From: Dysgonomonas mossii DSM 22836
GTDB lineage: Bacteria > Bacteroidota > Bacteroidia > Bacteroidales > Dysgonomonadaceae
Assembly (NCBI RefSeq): GCF_000213575.1
Contig: NZ_GL892007.1
Coordinates: forward strand, 310,001 to 374,000
Direction of reading: 5' to 3'
Length of the DNA stretch: 64,000 nucleotides
Position numbers and translations under genes: made by a program. Below, in pieces: positions 52,391 through 61,713 of this stretch; positions within the stretch are counted from its first letter, which is position 1, and each line of letters begins with the position of its first letter. The notes under the pieces were generated by a model. It did no database searches. It was not told the origin of the DNA and saw only the letters and a list, made by a program, of their open reading frames with translations.

Positions 52391-54400
52391 TTATTCTTTA
52401 TCTTTTACCAGAAATTGTAGCTCTGGGTCATTCTTAATACGCTCTATTTCGTCAATCACAATCTGTTTTATATCCTGCTTTACTTTGTCATAGTTAAGTT
52501 GAATCTGTTCTTTCATCAGGTCATTACCATCCACATCCCGAAAGTCGATAATCTCCGGTATCTTTCCATAGCAGGCAGTTTCACGCTTTACCTTATCATT
52601 ATCAACCACTATTTCGCAATGGAAAATCTTCTGTTCGATACGTTCATCAAAGTTATCGCTGACAGCTCCTACAAACATCCCTTGAGTAAGGTTTGATATT
52701 TTGCTGGCAGGGATAAGGCTGTCCATCTGTGTACTGATGGAAGTTGATTTGTCCTGACGGTTAATTGTTATGGACTGGCGTTTCTGTAACACTTTACCGA
52801 AACGGTCTGACAACGCTTTGGCTGTTTCTCCGACTACCTGACCAGAAAAGATATTTCCGACCGTATTTTGTATCACTTTGCTTTCTTTATCCCCATAGTC
52901 CCTTGTTAGCTGACTGTAATCCTGAAATCCTAAACAAACTGCTACTTTATTGGAACGGGCGGTAGCTATCAGATTATCCAGTCCCCGAAAGTAAATGGTT
53001 GGGAGCTCGTCAATGATAACCGAACTTTTTAACTGTCCCTTTTTGTTAATCAACTTCACAATACGACTGTTGTACAATCCCAGTGCTGCCGAATAGATAT
53101 TCTGACGGTCGGGATTGTTTCCAACACAAAGTATCTTCGGTTCGTTCGGATTGTTAATGTCCAGTGTAAAATCATCACCTGTCATTACCCAGTACAGAGC
53201 AGGAGAAATCATTCTTGAAAGCGGAATCTTCGCCGAAGCAATTTGCCCTTGTAGCTGGTCTTGTGCTCCGCCTTCCCACGCATCCATAAAAGGACTCAAA
53301 TAGTTTTCAAGCTCCAGATATGAGGTGAGTATGGTGAAAGTATCTGCATACTTCTTATTCAGAAATTCAATTGCGTGCGGAAAAGTGCAATATTGCCCGT
53401 TCTTGTATATCTTGAGAAACCAAATGATGGCAGCCAGCAAAATAATGGGCGATTCTACAAAAAAGTCGCCCTGCTTGCTTATCCAGCTACGGTTCAGATT
53501 CAGCATAATGGTATAAGCCGATTCATAGGCGTCAGAAATATCCGTCATAGAAGCAGGATTGATAGGATTGCATCGATGACTCTTTCGAGGATCGTCAAAG
53601 TTGATAACATAGAAAGTTGGTTTTACCTTGTAAGCATCCGAATGGTTTAGCAGATGGTTATACGCAATTTCCGACAGATCGGGGAATTTGTAATCATAGA
53701 TGTACATGGAAAAACCCTTTTCAATTTGTTGTTTGATATAGTTATTTACCACTGCATACGATTTTCCCGAACCGGGTGTTCCCAACACGATTGTAGCCCT
53801 GAAGGGATTTACTACGTTTATCCATCCGTTGTGTTGTTTCTTTCTATACCAGAAACGGGTCGGCAGGTTTATTGAATATTCATTTTCCATCAGGCGGGTT
53901 TCCTGCATGAACGATTCATTTTCCAGATTGAACACATCTTCCATCAGGTTGTTTTTCAGCAGGCGTGACATCCACACACCTGCCACCAACAGGCACAGGT
54001 AACCTATCGCAAGTGATGAAATATAAAAAGCAGTAATAGCAGCAAGCGATAAACGCAGATCCAACAGCCACCAGTTCATAAAAAACAGGATAAATCCCGC
54101 AATTAACAACATACAAATTTTACTCCATGTTATCGTCTCTTCCTTTACTCCCTTTGTTCCCAAACAGGATAGAGCAAGGAATATCACGGCAAAAATCTTT
54201 GTATAAATTATATGATTGAACAATCCAGCTGTTCGTTGGAAGTTCAACAGGATTTTATCGACTACGCCGATATTGACTCCCCAGTTTACAAACGACTGGT
54301 AACAAAACCAATAGATGTGGATTACCACGAATAAAATACTGATGGCTCGCATAAAGTCCATGACTTTGGCCAGTCCTCTTAAATCATCTTCTTGTGACAT
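52391..54400 (-). CDS. mobC: MobC/TraG-type coupling protein (VirD4-like ATPase)
   Basis: A 669-residue coupling protein from the ATG at 54400; longer in-frame starts would run into the relaxase coding region, and this ATG sits 10 bp after the relaxase stop. Four or so N-terminal membrane helices (about 20-150) anchor it. The cytoplasmic ATPase has Walker A LGTPGSGKSYAV (about 205-216) and Walker B SVIIDELPTIYF. It is the VirD4-family pump that brings the relaxase-DNA complex to the type IV secretion channel. Matches the length and gene position of Bacteroides MobC. Confidence 0.9.
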   Translation of the reverse strand: MSQEDDLRGLAKVMDFMRAISILFVVIHIYWFCYQSFVNWGVNIGVVDKILLNFQRTAGLFNHIIYTKIFAVIFLALSCLGTKGVKEETITWSKICMLLIAGFILFFMNWWLLDLRLSLAAITAFYISSLAIGYLCLLVAGVWMSRLLKNNLMEDVFNLENESFMQETRLMENEYSINLPTRFWYRKKQHNGWINVVNPFRATIVLGTPGSGKSYAVVNNYIKQQIEKGFSMYIYDYKFPDLSEIAYNHLLNHSDAYKVKPTFYVINFDDPRKSHRCNPINPASMTDISDAYESAYTIMLNLNRSWISKQGDFFVESPIILLAAIIWFLKIYKNGQYCTFPHAIEFLNKKYADTFTILTSYLELENYLSPFMDAWEGGAQDQLQGQIASAKIPLSRMISPALYWVMTGDDFTLDINNPNEPKILCVGNNPDRQNIYSAALGLYNSRIVKLINKKGQLKSSVIIDELPTIYFRGLDNLIATARSNKVAVCLGFQDYSQLTRDYGDKESKVIQNTVGNIFSGQVVGETAKALSDRFGKVLQKRQSITINRQDKSTSISTQMDSLIPASKISNLTQGMFVGAVSDNFDERIEQKIFHCEIVVDNDKVKRETACYGKIPEIIDFRDVDGNDLMKEQIQLNYDKVKQDIKQIVIDEIERIKNDPELQFLVKDKE

Positions 54401-54410
54401 AACTGTACTT

Positions 54411-55667
54411 TTATAATTTTCTTCGTTTTTTCTTTTTCTTCTTAGGATATGGAACTTGATCGTTCTCATGGTAAGCATCACTACCATCTGGAATAATGCT
54501 AAACAGACTTTCAATGGAACTTCCATCACTATTAGATTGCGACTCGGACGGCACGAATGGTTCTGCCGAAGGTAAGAACGGTTCTTTTTGGATAACCACT
54601 TGTTTTGCGTATCCATCGCTTGCATGGGATTCTCTAAACAAGTCATTGAATACATTGGCAGAAAACTCTTTCCCTAAACGGGAGCCGTTCAAAACTGCTT
54701 TATGTTCATGGTCGATGAATGTTACTCCGTATATCCGGCCTTCCGCATTCTGCCTGAAAAAGACTTCCACTGCTTTCTTATTCAGATTCTTTTCAAAATC
54801 GACACGGGAAATACTGGGCTTCATGGCATCCGTTACTTTTTTGCTGATAACGGACTTTAATTTCCCGTCTTTCCACTTCGTAGAAGCCTGTTCCGTTTTT
54901 CGCTTGATGGTTTCCACACCAACCGATTTTCCCAGCCGTGAAGACTTGAAGGGATTGCCCTGTTTCTCTCCGTTATTGTTGGTAGCTGAATACACCATAC
55001 CGTGAAAAGGCTTTCCCCTTACTTCACCTTTTACTTCTTCTGCGTGTACATTATGAATTGACAGTAAGGACTTGAGTTCCCCGATGCTTTGAAACTGGTA
55101 CGTATTAATCAGTCCCTTTAGCGTATTAGAAAGCTGACGTTTCACATCGCCCGCAGCATAATCCACCTTTTGGAATCGGTATTGCTCTTTCTGCTGTTGC
55201 TTTTCGGCAGGATGCAGACTATACTTTTGTTCCAGTTCCCGTGTGATGTCCTTGCTCCGGCGGTATTCAAACTTATCGTTCAACTTTCTGCCATTCTCGT
55301 CCACCCGCAGCGATACGATATGCAGGTGATGGCGGTCGATGTCTTCATGTTTATAAACCATGTAAGGCTGATTACCATAACCCAACTTCTCCATATACTC
55401 CTGTGCAATTTGCGAAAGCTGTTCGTCAGTCAGCTTATCATCGGGATGCGGATTCAGAGATATGTGGATAATCGGTTTTTCAGTCTTGATGTCTTGTGGA
55501 AGCTGCATCTGAAAACATTCCATGCAACGATGGATATTGAAGTTTCCATCCTCACTTTCAAACATACGGTTGCTGAAAAGCACCTTGCCATGCTCTTCAT
55601 CCACCTTACTTTGGTTATATGCCAACGCTCCGAAAAGCGAACTTCCCACGTTTATTTTTGCAACCAT
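54411..55667 (-). CDS. mobB: Relaxase (MobB-like)
   Basis: A 418-residue relaxase of the PF03432 type. N-terminal GALAYNQSKV holds a candidate nicking Tyr (Tyr17). The metal-binding histidine triad is in IIHISLNPHPDD and DRHHLHIVSLRVD (His114, His116). The C-terminal part is basic and probably binds oriT DNA, ending in a Lys/Arg-rich tail. It nicks oriT and pilots the strand through MobC. It overlaps the mobA-like gene by 16 bp, as expected for a mobilisation operon. Confidence 0.88.
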   Translation of the reverse strand: MVAKINVGSSLFGALAYNQSKVDEEHGKVLFSNRMFESEDGNFNIHRCMECFQMQLPQDIKTEKPIIHISLNPHPDDKLTDEQLSQIAQEYMEKLGYGNQPYMVYKHEDIDRHHLHIVSLRVDENGRKLNDKFEYRRSKDITRELEQKYSLHPAEKQQQKEQYRFQKVDYAAGDVKRQLSNTLKGLINTYQFQSIGELKSLLSIHNVHAEEVKGEVRGKPFHGMVYSATNNNGEKQGNPFKSSRLGKSVGVETIKRKTEQASTKWKDGKLKSVISKKVTDAMKPSISRVDFEKNLNKKAVEVFFRQNAEGRIYGVTFIDHEHKAVLNGSRLGKEFSANVFNDLFRESHASDGYAKQVVIQKEPFLPSAEPFVPSESQSNSDGSSIESLFSIIPDGSDAYHENDQVPYPKKKKKKRRKL

Positions 55668-56089
55668 CGCTGTTCAAAATCCCGTGTTAATTCTATTACT
55701 TTCCGGTTTAATTCCACCAGTTCCAGCGTTGCTTTTTCCAATTTATAGAGAAAAGCCATTGCTTTTTTCTCCGTGAAATTGGTATTCAGAGCCTTTACAA
55801 TTTGATTATAATTCACTCCGGTTGCCCTGAATTGGGCGTAAAAATTGGTCAGCCGTGTATAATAATCCACCGTAGCCTTGTCAATTTTTATCACTTTAAA
55901 TGAATCACCAAAGATTCGTGCGATGATAAAATGTGCCTTCGTCCGCATCCCGGATTGCTCGAAAAGAGCCAAAAAACGGGCATGGTCGATGGCATTGAAA
56001 CTGACCGAATAGCGAAATACCGCAGGGTCTTCTTTCGGCTTCCGTCCTTTGCCACCTGACTGTGGTACGTTCGATTTTTCCTTTTCCAT
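55652..56089 (-). CDS. mobA: Relaxosome accessory protein (MobA-like)
   Basis: A 145-residue protein; I chose the ATG at 56089 (MEKEKSNVPQSGGKGRKPKEDP), because a longer frame reaches into non-conserved sequence. It has a ribbon-helix-helix-like first part (FRYSVSFNAIDHARFLALFEQSGM) and a helical second part (YYTRLTNFYAQFRATGVNYNQIVKALN) typical of MobC/BmgB-type relaxosome proteins of Bacteroides. It would bind oriT and help the relaxase nick. It opens the leftward mobA-mobB-mobC operon. Confidence 0.85.
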   Translation of the reverse strand: MEKEKSNVPQSGGKGRKPKEDPAVFRYSVSFNAIDHARFLALFEQSGMRTKAHFIIARIFGDSFKVIKIDKATVDYYTRLTNFYAQFRATGVNYNQIVKALNTNFTEKKAMAFLYKLEKATLELVELNRKVIELTRDFEQRWLQK

Positions 56090-56568
56090 ACCATTACTTT
56101 TTAAAGGGTTTACGACTTCGGAGTACATCCACAATTTTTCGAGTTCTGAGAAAATTGCTCCCTGCAAGGGCAAGGGTTCAGAGCTGCTGAAAGAATTTCA
56201 AGCTGCGCTGAACACACCTTGCTATTTGCATGGCGCAAATAAAATCCGTCTGAGGACGGATTGCAGTTTTTCTTAAAGTGAATGAACTCCAGAAAACATA
56301 TTTACCGGAGCCTTTTTTATCGGTTCAGGTAATTACTGATGCAAAGTAACGGGGATTAATTATACTGTACCATAGATTTTTACAGGACAAGCGAAGCCAT
56401 ATAAAGTCATATGAAGCCATTTTCAAAAACGGATGTTTTTTCTCCATTTATTTGCCATCGAAATCGGTATTGAAGTCAATGAATAAACCTGTCCATACTT
56501 ATGTGGATAAGTAAATACCTTCTTACTGATTTCCTGAAATCAAGACATACTGAAATCAATATATCAAT
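56090..56568. other. Divergent mob/tra spacer, candidate oriT region
   Basis: About 480 bp between the leftward mob and rightward tra operons. It holds a perfect 8-bp hairpin with a 4-nt loop and T-run (56243-56262; candidate terminator), two GAAGCCAT copies 20 bp apart (56393, 56413), and two perfect inverted repeats before traA: ACTTAT-N4-ATAAGT (56497-56512) and GATTTC-N2-GAAATC (56528-56541). Such spacers hold oriT and divergent promoters in related elements. No nic site can be named from sequence alone. Confidence 0.5.
56243..56272 (+). terminator. Hairpin with T-run in the mob/tra spacer
   Basis: AATCCGTC (56243-56250) pairs perfectly with GACGGATT (56255-56262), loop TGAG, followed by GCAGTTTTTCTT. 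It reads as a terminator on the plus strand; in this spacer it could also be an oriT-type stem. Confidence 0.6.
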
Positions 56569-57372
56569 ATGTCAGTCAGTAACGAAGTAAAACAATCAAT
56601 ACGTAAAGAAATGAAGAAAGAAACCTTGTATGTAGCATTCTCTACCCAAAAGGGCGGAGTGGGAAAAACAACTTTTACGGTACTGGTGGCAAGTTACCTG
56701 TACTATTTGAAAGGTTACAATGTGGCAGTGGTCGATTGCGACTACCCGCAACACAGCATCAGTGCCATGCGTAAGCGGGATGGCGAACAGGTGAACTGTG
56801 ATAAAAGATATAAGCTGCTTGCCTATAAGCAGTTTAAAGCACTCGGTAAAAAGGCTTATCCGGTACTGTGCAGCACACCTGAAGCAGCTATACAGACTGC
56901 CGAAGAGTTCCAGCAATCGGATACGGACATGGATGTGGTATTTTTTGATTTGCCCGGAACAGTAAACAGTGAAGGCATTATCAACTCGTTGGCCTCTATG
57001 GATTACATCTTCACACCGATTACTGCCGACCATGTGGTATTGGAAAGCAGCCTGTCCTTTGCCATGACCGTAAACAGTTTGCTGGTAAAGAATGAATCCT
57101 ACCGTTTGAAAGAACTACACCTGTTTTGGAATCAGGTGGATGGCAGGGAAAAGACCGACCTGTACGAAATCTACGAAAAGACAATCAAAGAGTTGGAATT
57201 ACCACTGATGAAAACCTTTATACCCGATACGAAAAGGTATAAGAAGGAACTTTCGAACGAACGGCAAAGCATCTTCCGTTCCACACTCTTCCCCGCAGAC
57301 AAGCGAATGATTAAAGGCAGCAATCTCGAAGAGTTGATTGCCGAATTAGGATACATCATAAAACTATACTGA
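56569..57372 (+). CDS. traA: ParA-family ATPase TraA
   Basis: A 267-residue ParA/MinD-type ATPase with deviant Walker A KGGVGKTT (28-35), the switch segment NVAVVDCDYPQHS and Walker B VVFFDLPG. In CTnDOT-type elements TraA is the first gene of the tra operon; ParA proteins place or segregate DNA or complexes. It starts the rightward operon 196 bp after a pair of GAAGCCAT repeats. The start ATG lies right after an AT-rich inverted repeat region. Next gene after 1 bp. Confidence 0.88.
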   Translation: MSVSNEVKQSIRKEMKKETLYVAFSTQKGGVGKTTFTVLVASYLYYLKGYNVAVVDCDYPQHSISAMRKRDGEQVNCDKRYKLLAYKQFKALGKKAYPVLCSTPEAAIQTAEEFQQSDTDMDVVFFDLPGTVNSEGIINSLASMDYIFTPITADHVVLESSLSFAMTVNSLLVKNESYRLKELHLFWNQVDGREKTDLYEIYEKTIKELELPLMKTFIPDTKRYKKELSNERQSIFRSTLFPADKRMIKGSNLEELIAELGYIIKLY

Positions 57373-57373
57373 T

Positions 57374-57778
57374 ATGGCAAAACAGGAAAAAGTACAGGTG
57401 GACGAAGATTTTATGAAGGAAATCATTTCACAGGGCTTGCCCGTGAAAGTTCCGCCAAAAGAAGAAACAGTTCAGGAAAAACCAGAAGTACCTGCGGAAG
57501 TTGTACCACAAACCGAAGTCAGGCAGCCGTCCCGAAAGAAGAAAAATGCAACAGGAGATTACAAGGAAATATACTTTCAGAAAATGGAATTACCCGACCG
57601 TCAACCCATTTATGTAAGCCGTTCCACACACGAAAAATTGATAAAGATAGTATCGACCATAGGTGAGCGCAAGGCAACCGTCAGCAGTTATGTGGAAACT
57701 ATCATCCTTCGCCATTTCGACCAGTTTCAGGACGAAATAAATGATTTGTACCGCCAAACATTTGAAAACCCTATTTAA
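57374..57778 (+). CDS. traB: DUF3408-family protein TraB
   Basis: A 134-residue cytoplasmic protein. A proline/glutamate-rich N-terminal half (about 1-60) precedes the DUF3408 domain: PIYVSRSTHEKLIKIVSTIGERKATVSSYVETIIL, a ribbon-helix-helix-like pattern. ParA and this type of small DNA-binding protein are adjacent in CTnDOT-like tra operons and may work as a partition-like pair. Overlaps nothing; 1 bp before the next gene. Confidence 0.8.
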   Translation: MAKQEKVQVDEDFMKEIISQGLPVKVPPKEETVQEKPEVPAEVVPQTEVRQPSRKKKNATGDYKEIYFQKMELPDRQPIYVSRSTHEKLIKIVSTIGERKATVSSYVETIILRHFDQFQDEINDLYRQTFENPI

Positions 57779-57779
57779 T

Positions 57780-58415
57780 ATGTGGAAGCTAATCATTGCA
57801 GGCATTGTCTTGTACTACATCGTACTGATATGGAAATATCGGAACAGTCTTTTTAATAGCAAAAAGAAGGAAAATAAAACCAACCCTCCCGAACCGGAAA
57901 GAAATGCAAATTCCAGAAGTATTATAGGTAAATCAGGCTTTCGTTTAGGACAACTAAAGTCATCTGAAGCCTTTGAAAGACAGATTTCTAAACCGATTAG
58001 TAATGCCACTAATTTTGATCAGTTAAACAATGAGGATACCCCGCAACCGATGGATGTGGAATTTGATATGGAGTATGAAGATGATGTGGAAAATGAAGAA
58101 CCGGAAGAGGAAGAAATTATCTGCTTTATGGATGAAGAACTTCAATCGGCACAGGGTATCTCCTTTGAAGAAATGGCGCAGGCGGTACAGGTTGTACATA
58201 CGGCAAATGTAGCTGAAGAGGAAGAACGAAAAGCTGTGCAAACCTTTTCGGTTATGGAGCAAACAAACTTGTACGATACGGTGATAGAACAGATTAACGG
58301 GGGCAGGCTGCGTGTGGCCGAAATGCTTAAAAAGTACGATTATGTATTCATTGCTCCGCCTGCGGAAACTACCCACGAAGATTTATCGACGTTCGATATG
58401 AATGATTATATGTAA
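57780..58415 (+). CDS. traD: Conjugal transfer protein TraD-like
   Basis: A 211-residue protein from the ATG at 57780 (MWKLIIAGIVLYYIV); a longer frame from 57741 would overlap traB. One N-terminal membrane helix (about 3-20) then a basic stretch and a long acidic region (PMDVEFDMEYEDDVENEEPE EEE-type run near 95-120). C-terminal helices end in NDYM. Position after TraA and DUF3408 matches the TraD-annotated gene in Bacteroides elements. Biochemical role unknown. Confidence 0.7.
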   Translation: MWKLIIAGIVLYYIVLIWKYRNSLFNSKKKENKTNPPEPERNANSRSIIGKSGFRLGQLKSSEAFERQISKPISNATNFDQLNNEDTPQPMDVEFDMEYEDDVENEEPEEEEIICFMDEELQSAQGISFEEMAQAVQVVHTANVAEEEERKAVQTFSVMEQTNLYDTVIEQINGGRLRVAEMLKKYDYVFIAPPAETTHEDLSTFDMNDYM

Positions 58416-58495
58416 GACCTTTAAACATAAGATATATGAAGCAAAAAGAGTACGGTTAGCTACACTTATCAAAATAAAAAAGAGGGCTTGACCCG

Positions 58496-58554
58496 ACCAC
58501 AAAAAATCTCAATTATTAATCCGCCGGAACGGGGACTATCCAACCCCTTCCGGC
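58496..58554 (+). promoter_or_regulatory. traE leader: shared 19-bp sequence and GC-rich hairpin
   Basis: ACCACAAAAAATCTCAATT (58496-58514) is identical to 43640-43658. Eight bases on, GCCGGAACGGGG (58523-58534) pairs with CCCCTTCCGGC (58544-58554) with one bulge and a 9-nt loop, then ACTTTT. This is the only GC-rich hairpin inside the tra operon and may act as an attenuator or mRNA-processing site between traD and traE. Confidence 0.6.
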
Positions 58555-58574
58555 ACTTTTACAATCAGTTTATA

Positions 58575-58871
58575 ATGAAAAAGAAAATATTTCTTTCGGC
58601 AGCCATCATTTTAGCTGCTACTTCTGTATTCGCACAGGGTAATGGTGTGGGCGGTATTACTGAAGCTACCAATATGGTAACATCGTATTTCGATCCCGCT
58701 ACCAAGTTGATATATGCCATTGGTGCTGTTGTGGGATTGATTGGCGGTATCAAAGTTTACAACAAATTTTCATCCGGTGATCCAGATACAGGCAAAACGG
58801 CAGCAAGCTGGTTTGGGGCTTGCATCTTCCTGATTGTTGCTGCAACCATCCTGCGTTCATTCTTTTTGTAA
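58575..58871 (+). CDS. traE: TraE (DUF4134), small membrane subunit of the mating channel
   Basis: A 98-residue protein from the ATG at 58575; longer in-frame starts would run through the leader hairpin. The signal peptide (KKKIFLSAAIILAATSVFAQ) is followed by two membrane helices (about 48-68 and 78-97). It matches the DUF4134 family, a VirB2/pilin-like component in Bacteroides elements by size and topology. Three bp before traF. Confidence 0.88.
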   Translation: MKKKIFLSAAIILAATSVFAQGNGVGGITEATNMVTSYFDPATKLIYAIGAVVGLIGGIKVYNKFSSGDPDTGKTAASWFGACIFLIVAATILRSFFL

Positions 58872-58874
58872 GCT

Positions 58875-59234
58875 ATGGCGGACTATACAGTAAACAGAGG
58901 TATTGGCAGAGCTGTAGAATTTAAGGGTTTGCGGAGTCAGTATCTCTTCATATTCGCAGGAGGTTTACTTTCCGTGTTCGTGTTATTTGTAGTCATGTAC
59001 ATGGCTGGTATCAACCAGTGGATTTGTATCGGGTTTGGAGCGGTATCCGCATCCACGCTGGTATACCTGACATTCATGCTTAACGATAAATATGGGACAT
59101 ACGGTTTGATGAAGTTGCAAGCCCGCAGAAACCATCCCCGCTATATCATTAACCGCAGGTCAATACATCGACTATTCACTTATAAAAGAAAAGCGCATGA
59201 GAAATATAATGAAAGCAGCGACACTGGAGAGTAA
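58875..59234 (+). CDS. traF: TraF (DUF4133), VirB3-like inner-membrane protein
   Basis: A 119-residue protein with YTVNRGIGRAVEFKGLRSQY, then two membrane helices (about 25-45 and 50-70) and a basic tail. DUF4133 proteins are the VirB3-like partner of the TraG ATPase. The last codons overlap the TraG start by 38 bp. Confidence 0.88.
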   Translation: MADYTVNRGIGRAVEFKGLRSQYLFIFAGGLLSVFVLFVVMYMAGINQWICIGFGAVSASTLVYLTFMLNDKYGTYGLMKLQARRNHPRYIINRRSIHRLFTYKRKAHEKYNESSDTGE

Positions 59235-61692
59235 ATTTCCTTTGCTTGCAGCTGAACACGATTGTATCATCAGCAAAGATGCCGATATTACGGTAGCATT
59301 TTGTGTACAGTTACCCGAACTGTTTACTGTTACGGGCGTTGAGTACGAAGCGATACATTCGACATGGCATAAAGCAATTAAAGTGTTGCCTGATTATTCT
59401 ATCATCCACAAACAGGACTGGTTTATTAAAGAAAACTACACACCTGAAATTCAAAAGGACAATTTAAGTTTTCTGAGTCGTAGCTTTGAACGGCATTTCA
59501 ACGAACGACCATTCCTGAACCATACCTGTTACCTGTTCCTGACGAAAACGACAAAGGAACGGGCAAGGATGCAGAGTAATTTCAATACGCTTTGTAAAGG
59601 CTTTATTGTTCCGAAAGAGATTCAGGATAAAGAAGCAGTGACAAAGTTTTTGGAATTGGTCGGGCAGTTTGAGCGGATTATGAATGATTCGGGTTTTATT
59701 ACCCTTACCCGTCTGACGTCAGAAGATATTACCGGAATGCCAGATAAAGCGGGCATTGTGGAAAAGTATTTTTCCCTTTCACAAAGTGATACCACGACGC
59801 TGAAGGATATCCAACTCAATGCGGAAGAAATGCGTATAGGTGATAATATTTTGTGCCTGCATACACTTTCAGATGTAGAAGATCTGCCCGGAAAGATTGC
59901 CACTGATTCCCGATATGAAAAACTATCGACAGACCGTAGTGACTGTCGATTGTCATTTGCTGCACCTGTAGGAGTACTATTGAGTTGCAACCATGTGTAC
60001 AACCAGTATATTTTCATAGACGATCATGCCGATAACTTGAAAAAGTTTGAGAAGCAAGCCCGTAATATGCACTCTCTGTCCCGATACAGTAGAGCCAATC
60101 AGGTGAACAAGGAGTGGATTGAAGAGTATTTGAACGAAGCGCACAGTCAGGGATTAACTTCTGTTCGCTGCCATTGTAACGTAATGGCATGGGCTGATGA
60201 CAAGGAAGAACTCAAGCATATCAAAAATGATGTAGGAAGCCAGCTTGCTTTGATGGAATGCAAACCACGCCACAATACCGTGGATACACCCACTTTGTTT
60301 TGGGCAGCCATTCCGGGTAATGCGGGTGATTTTCCTGCGGAAGAATCCTTCTTCACATTCATCGAACAGGCATTGTGTTTCTTTACGGAAGAAACTAATT
60401 ATCATTCTTCGCCATCTCCGTTCGGAATCAAGATGGTGGATAGATTGACCGGGAAACCGCTTCATGTGGATATTTCCGACCTGCCCATGAAGCGTGGGAT
60501 TATCACGAACCGCAATAAGTTCATCTTAGGGCCTTCGGGTTCGGGAAAATCCTTTTTCACCAACCACATGGTACGCCAGTATTACGAACAGGGAAGCCAT
60601 GTACTGCTTGTGGATACGGGAAACAGCTACTTGGGTTTATGTGAAATGATTAATCTCAAAACACAAGGTGCTGATGGGGTTTATTTCACCTATACCGAGC
60701 AAAATCCTATTGCTTTCAATCCTTTCTATACCGATGATAATGTTTTTGATATTGAAAAACGGGAATCCATCAAAACGCTTATTCTTACTCTATGGAAGCG
60801 GGATAACGAACCGCCCACACGAGCAGAAGAAGTTGCCCTTTCCAATGCTGTAAGCCTTTACATTGAGAAGCTGAAAGTAGGGATAGAACCTTCGTTCAAT
60901 ACCTTCTATGAATATGTAAGCGGAGAGTATCGGGAAGTGTTGGAAGCCAAACAAGTTCGTGAAAAGGACTTTGACGTGGCGAACTTTCTGAATGTCCTTG
61001 AACCCTACTATCGTGGCGGAGAGTACGATTACCTGTTGAACTCGGATAAGCAGCTTGATTTGCTTTCCAAACGATTTATCGTATTTGAGTTGGACAATAT
61101 TAAAGACCACAAAATCCTGTTTCCCATCGTCACTATCATTATTATGGAAGTGTTTATCAACAAGATGCGCCGATTGAAGGGGATCCGAAAATTAATCCTG
61201 ATTGAAGAAGCATGGAAAGCCATTGCCAAAGAAGGGATGGCAGAATACATCAAATACCTGTTCAAAACTGTGCGTAAGTTCTTTGGTGAAGCAATTGTGG
61301 TTACACAGGAAGTCGAAGACATAATTTCTTCACCTATAGTAAAGGAATCCATCATCAACAACTCCGACTGCAAGATCCTGTTAGACCAGCGCAAATACAT
61401 GAATAAGTTCGACAGTATTCAGGCACTCTTGGGATTAACCGAAAAGGAAAAGTCTCAGGTGCTTTCCATCAATATGGCAAACCATCCGGGACGAAACTAC
61501 AAAGAAGTGTGGATCGGTCTTGGCGGGGTGCAATCCGCTGTATATGCTACTGAAGTGAGTTTGGAAGAGTATTACACCTATACAACGGAAGAAAGCGAAA
61601 AGCTTGAATTGTTCCAACTTACCGAAAAACTGGATGGTAACATCGAACTTGCCATTAAGCAGCTTGCTGAAAGCAAGCGTAGCCCAAATTAG
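59197..61692 (+). CDS. traG: TraG, VirB4-like conjugation ATPase
   Basis: An 831-residue ATPase with Walker A GPSGSGKSFFTNHM (about 445-458) and Walker B RKLILIEEAWKAIA, followed by the arginine-containing VVTQEVEDIISS segment typical of VirB4/TraC-family motors. The N-terminal part (about 1-300) is the docking domain. It powers assembly of the mating apparatus and is the most conserved tra protein in these elements. An alternative ATG 12 bases downstream (59209) is possible; both overlap traF. Confidence 0.95.
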   Translation: MRNIMKAATLESKFPLLAAEHDCIISKDADITVAFCVQLPELFTVTGVEYEAIHSTWHKAIKVLPDYSIIHKQDWFIKENYTPEIQKDNLSFLSRSFERHFNERPFLNHTCYLFLTKTTKERARMQSNFNTLCKGFIVPKEIQDKEAVTKFLELVGQFERIMNDSGFITLTRLTSEDITGMPDKAGIVEKYFSLSQSDTTTLKDIQLNAEEMRIGDNILCLHTLSDVEDLPGKIATDSRYEKLSTDRSDCRLSFAAPVGVLLSCNHVYNQYIFIDDHADNLKKFEKQARNMHSLSRYSRANQVNKEWIEEYLNEAHSQGLTSVRCHCNVMAWADDKEELKHIKNDVGSQLALMECKPRHNTVDTPTLFWAAIPGNAGDFPAEESFFTFIEQALCFFTEETNYHSSPSPFGIKMVDRLTGKPLHVDISDLPMKRGIITNRNKFILGPSGSGKSFFTNHMVRQYYEQGSHVLLVDTGNSYLGLCEMINLKTQGADGVYFTYTEQNPIAFNPFYTDDNVFDIEKRESIKTLILTLWKRDNEPPTRAEEVALSNAVSLYIEKLKVGIEPSFNTFYEYVSGEYREVLEAKQVREKDFDVANFLNVLEPYYRGGEYDYLLNSDKQLDLLSKRFIVFELDNIKDHKILFPIVTIIIMEVFINKMRRLKGIRKLILIEEAWKAIAKEGMAEYIKYLFKTVRKFFGEAIVVTQEVEDIISSPIVKESIINNSDCKILLDQRKYMNKFDSIQALLGLTEKEKSQVLSINMANHPGRNYKEVWIGLGGVQSAVYATEVSLEEYYTYTTEESEKLELFQLTEKLDGNIELAIKQLAESKRSPN

Positions 61693-61713
61693 TATCAATT
61701 AAAAACCAAAGTA

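Noticed and set aside
54401-54655. 85-residue N-terminal extension of MobC
   Set aside because: It overlaps the relaxase gene out of frame; the ATG at 54400 gives the usual MobC length and sits 10 bp after the relaxase stop.
55170-55748. 192-codon plus-strand frame opposite the relaxase and mobA genes
   Set aside because: Its sequence is a shadow of strongly supported minus-strand genes and shows no domain of its own.
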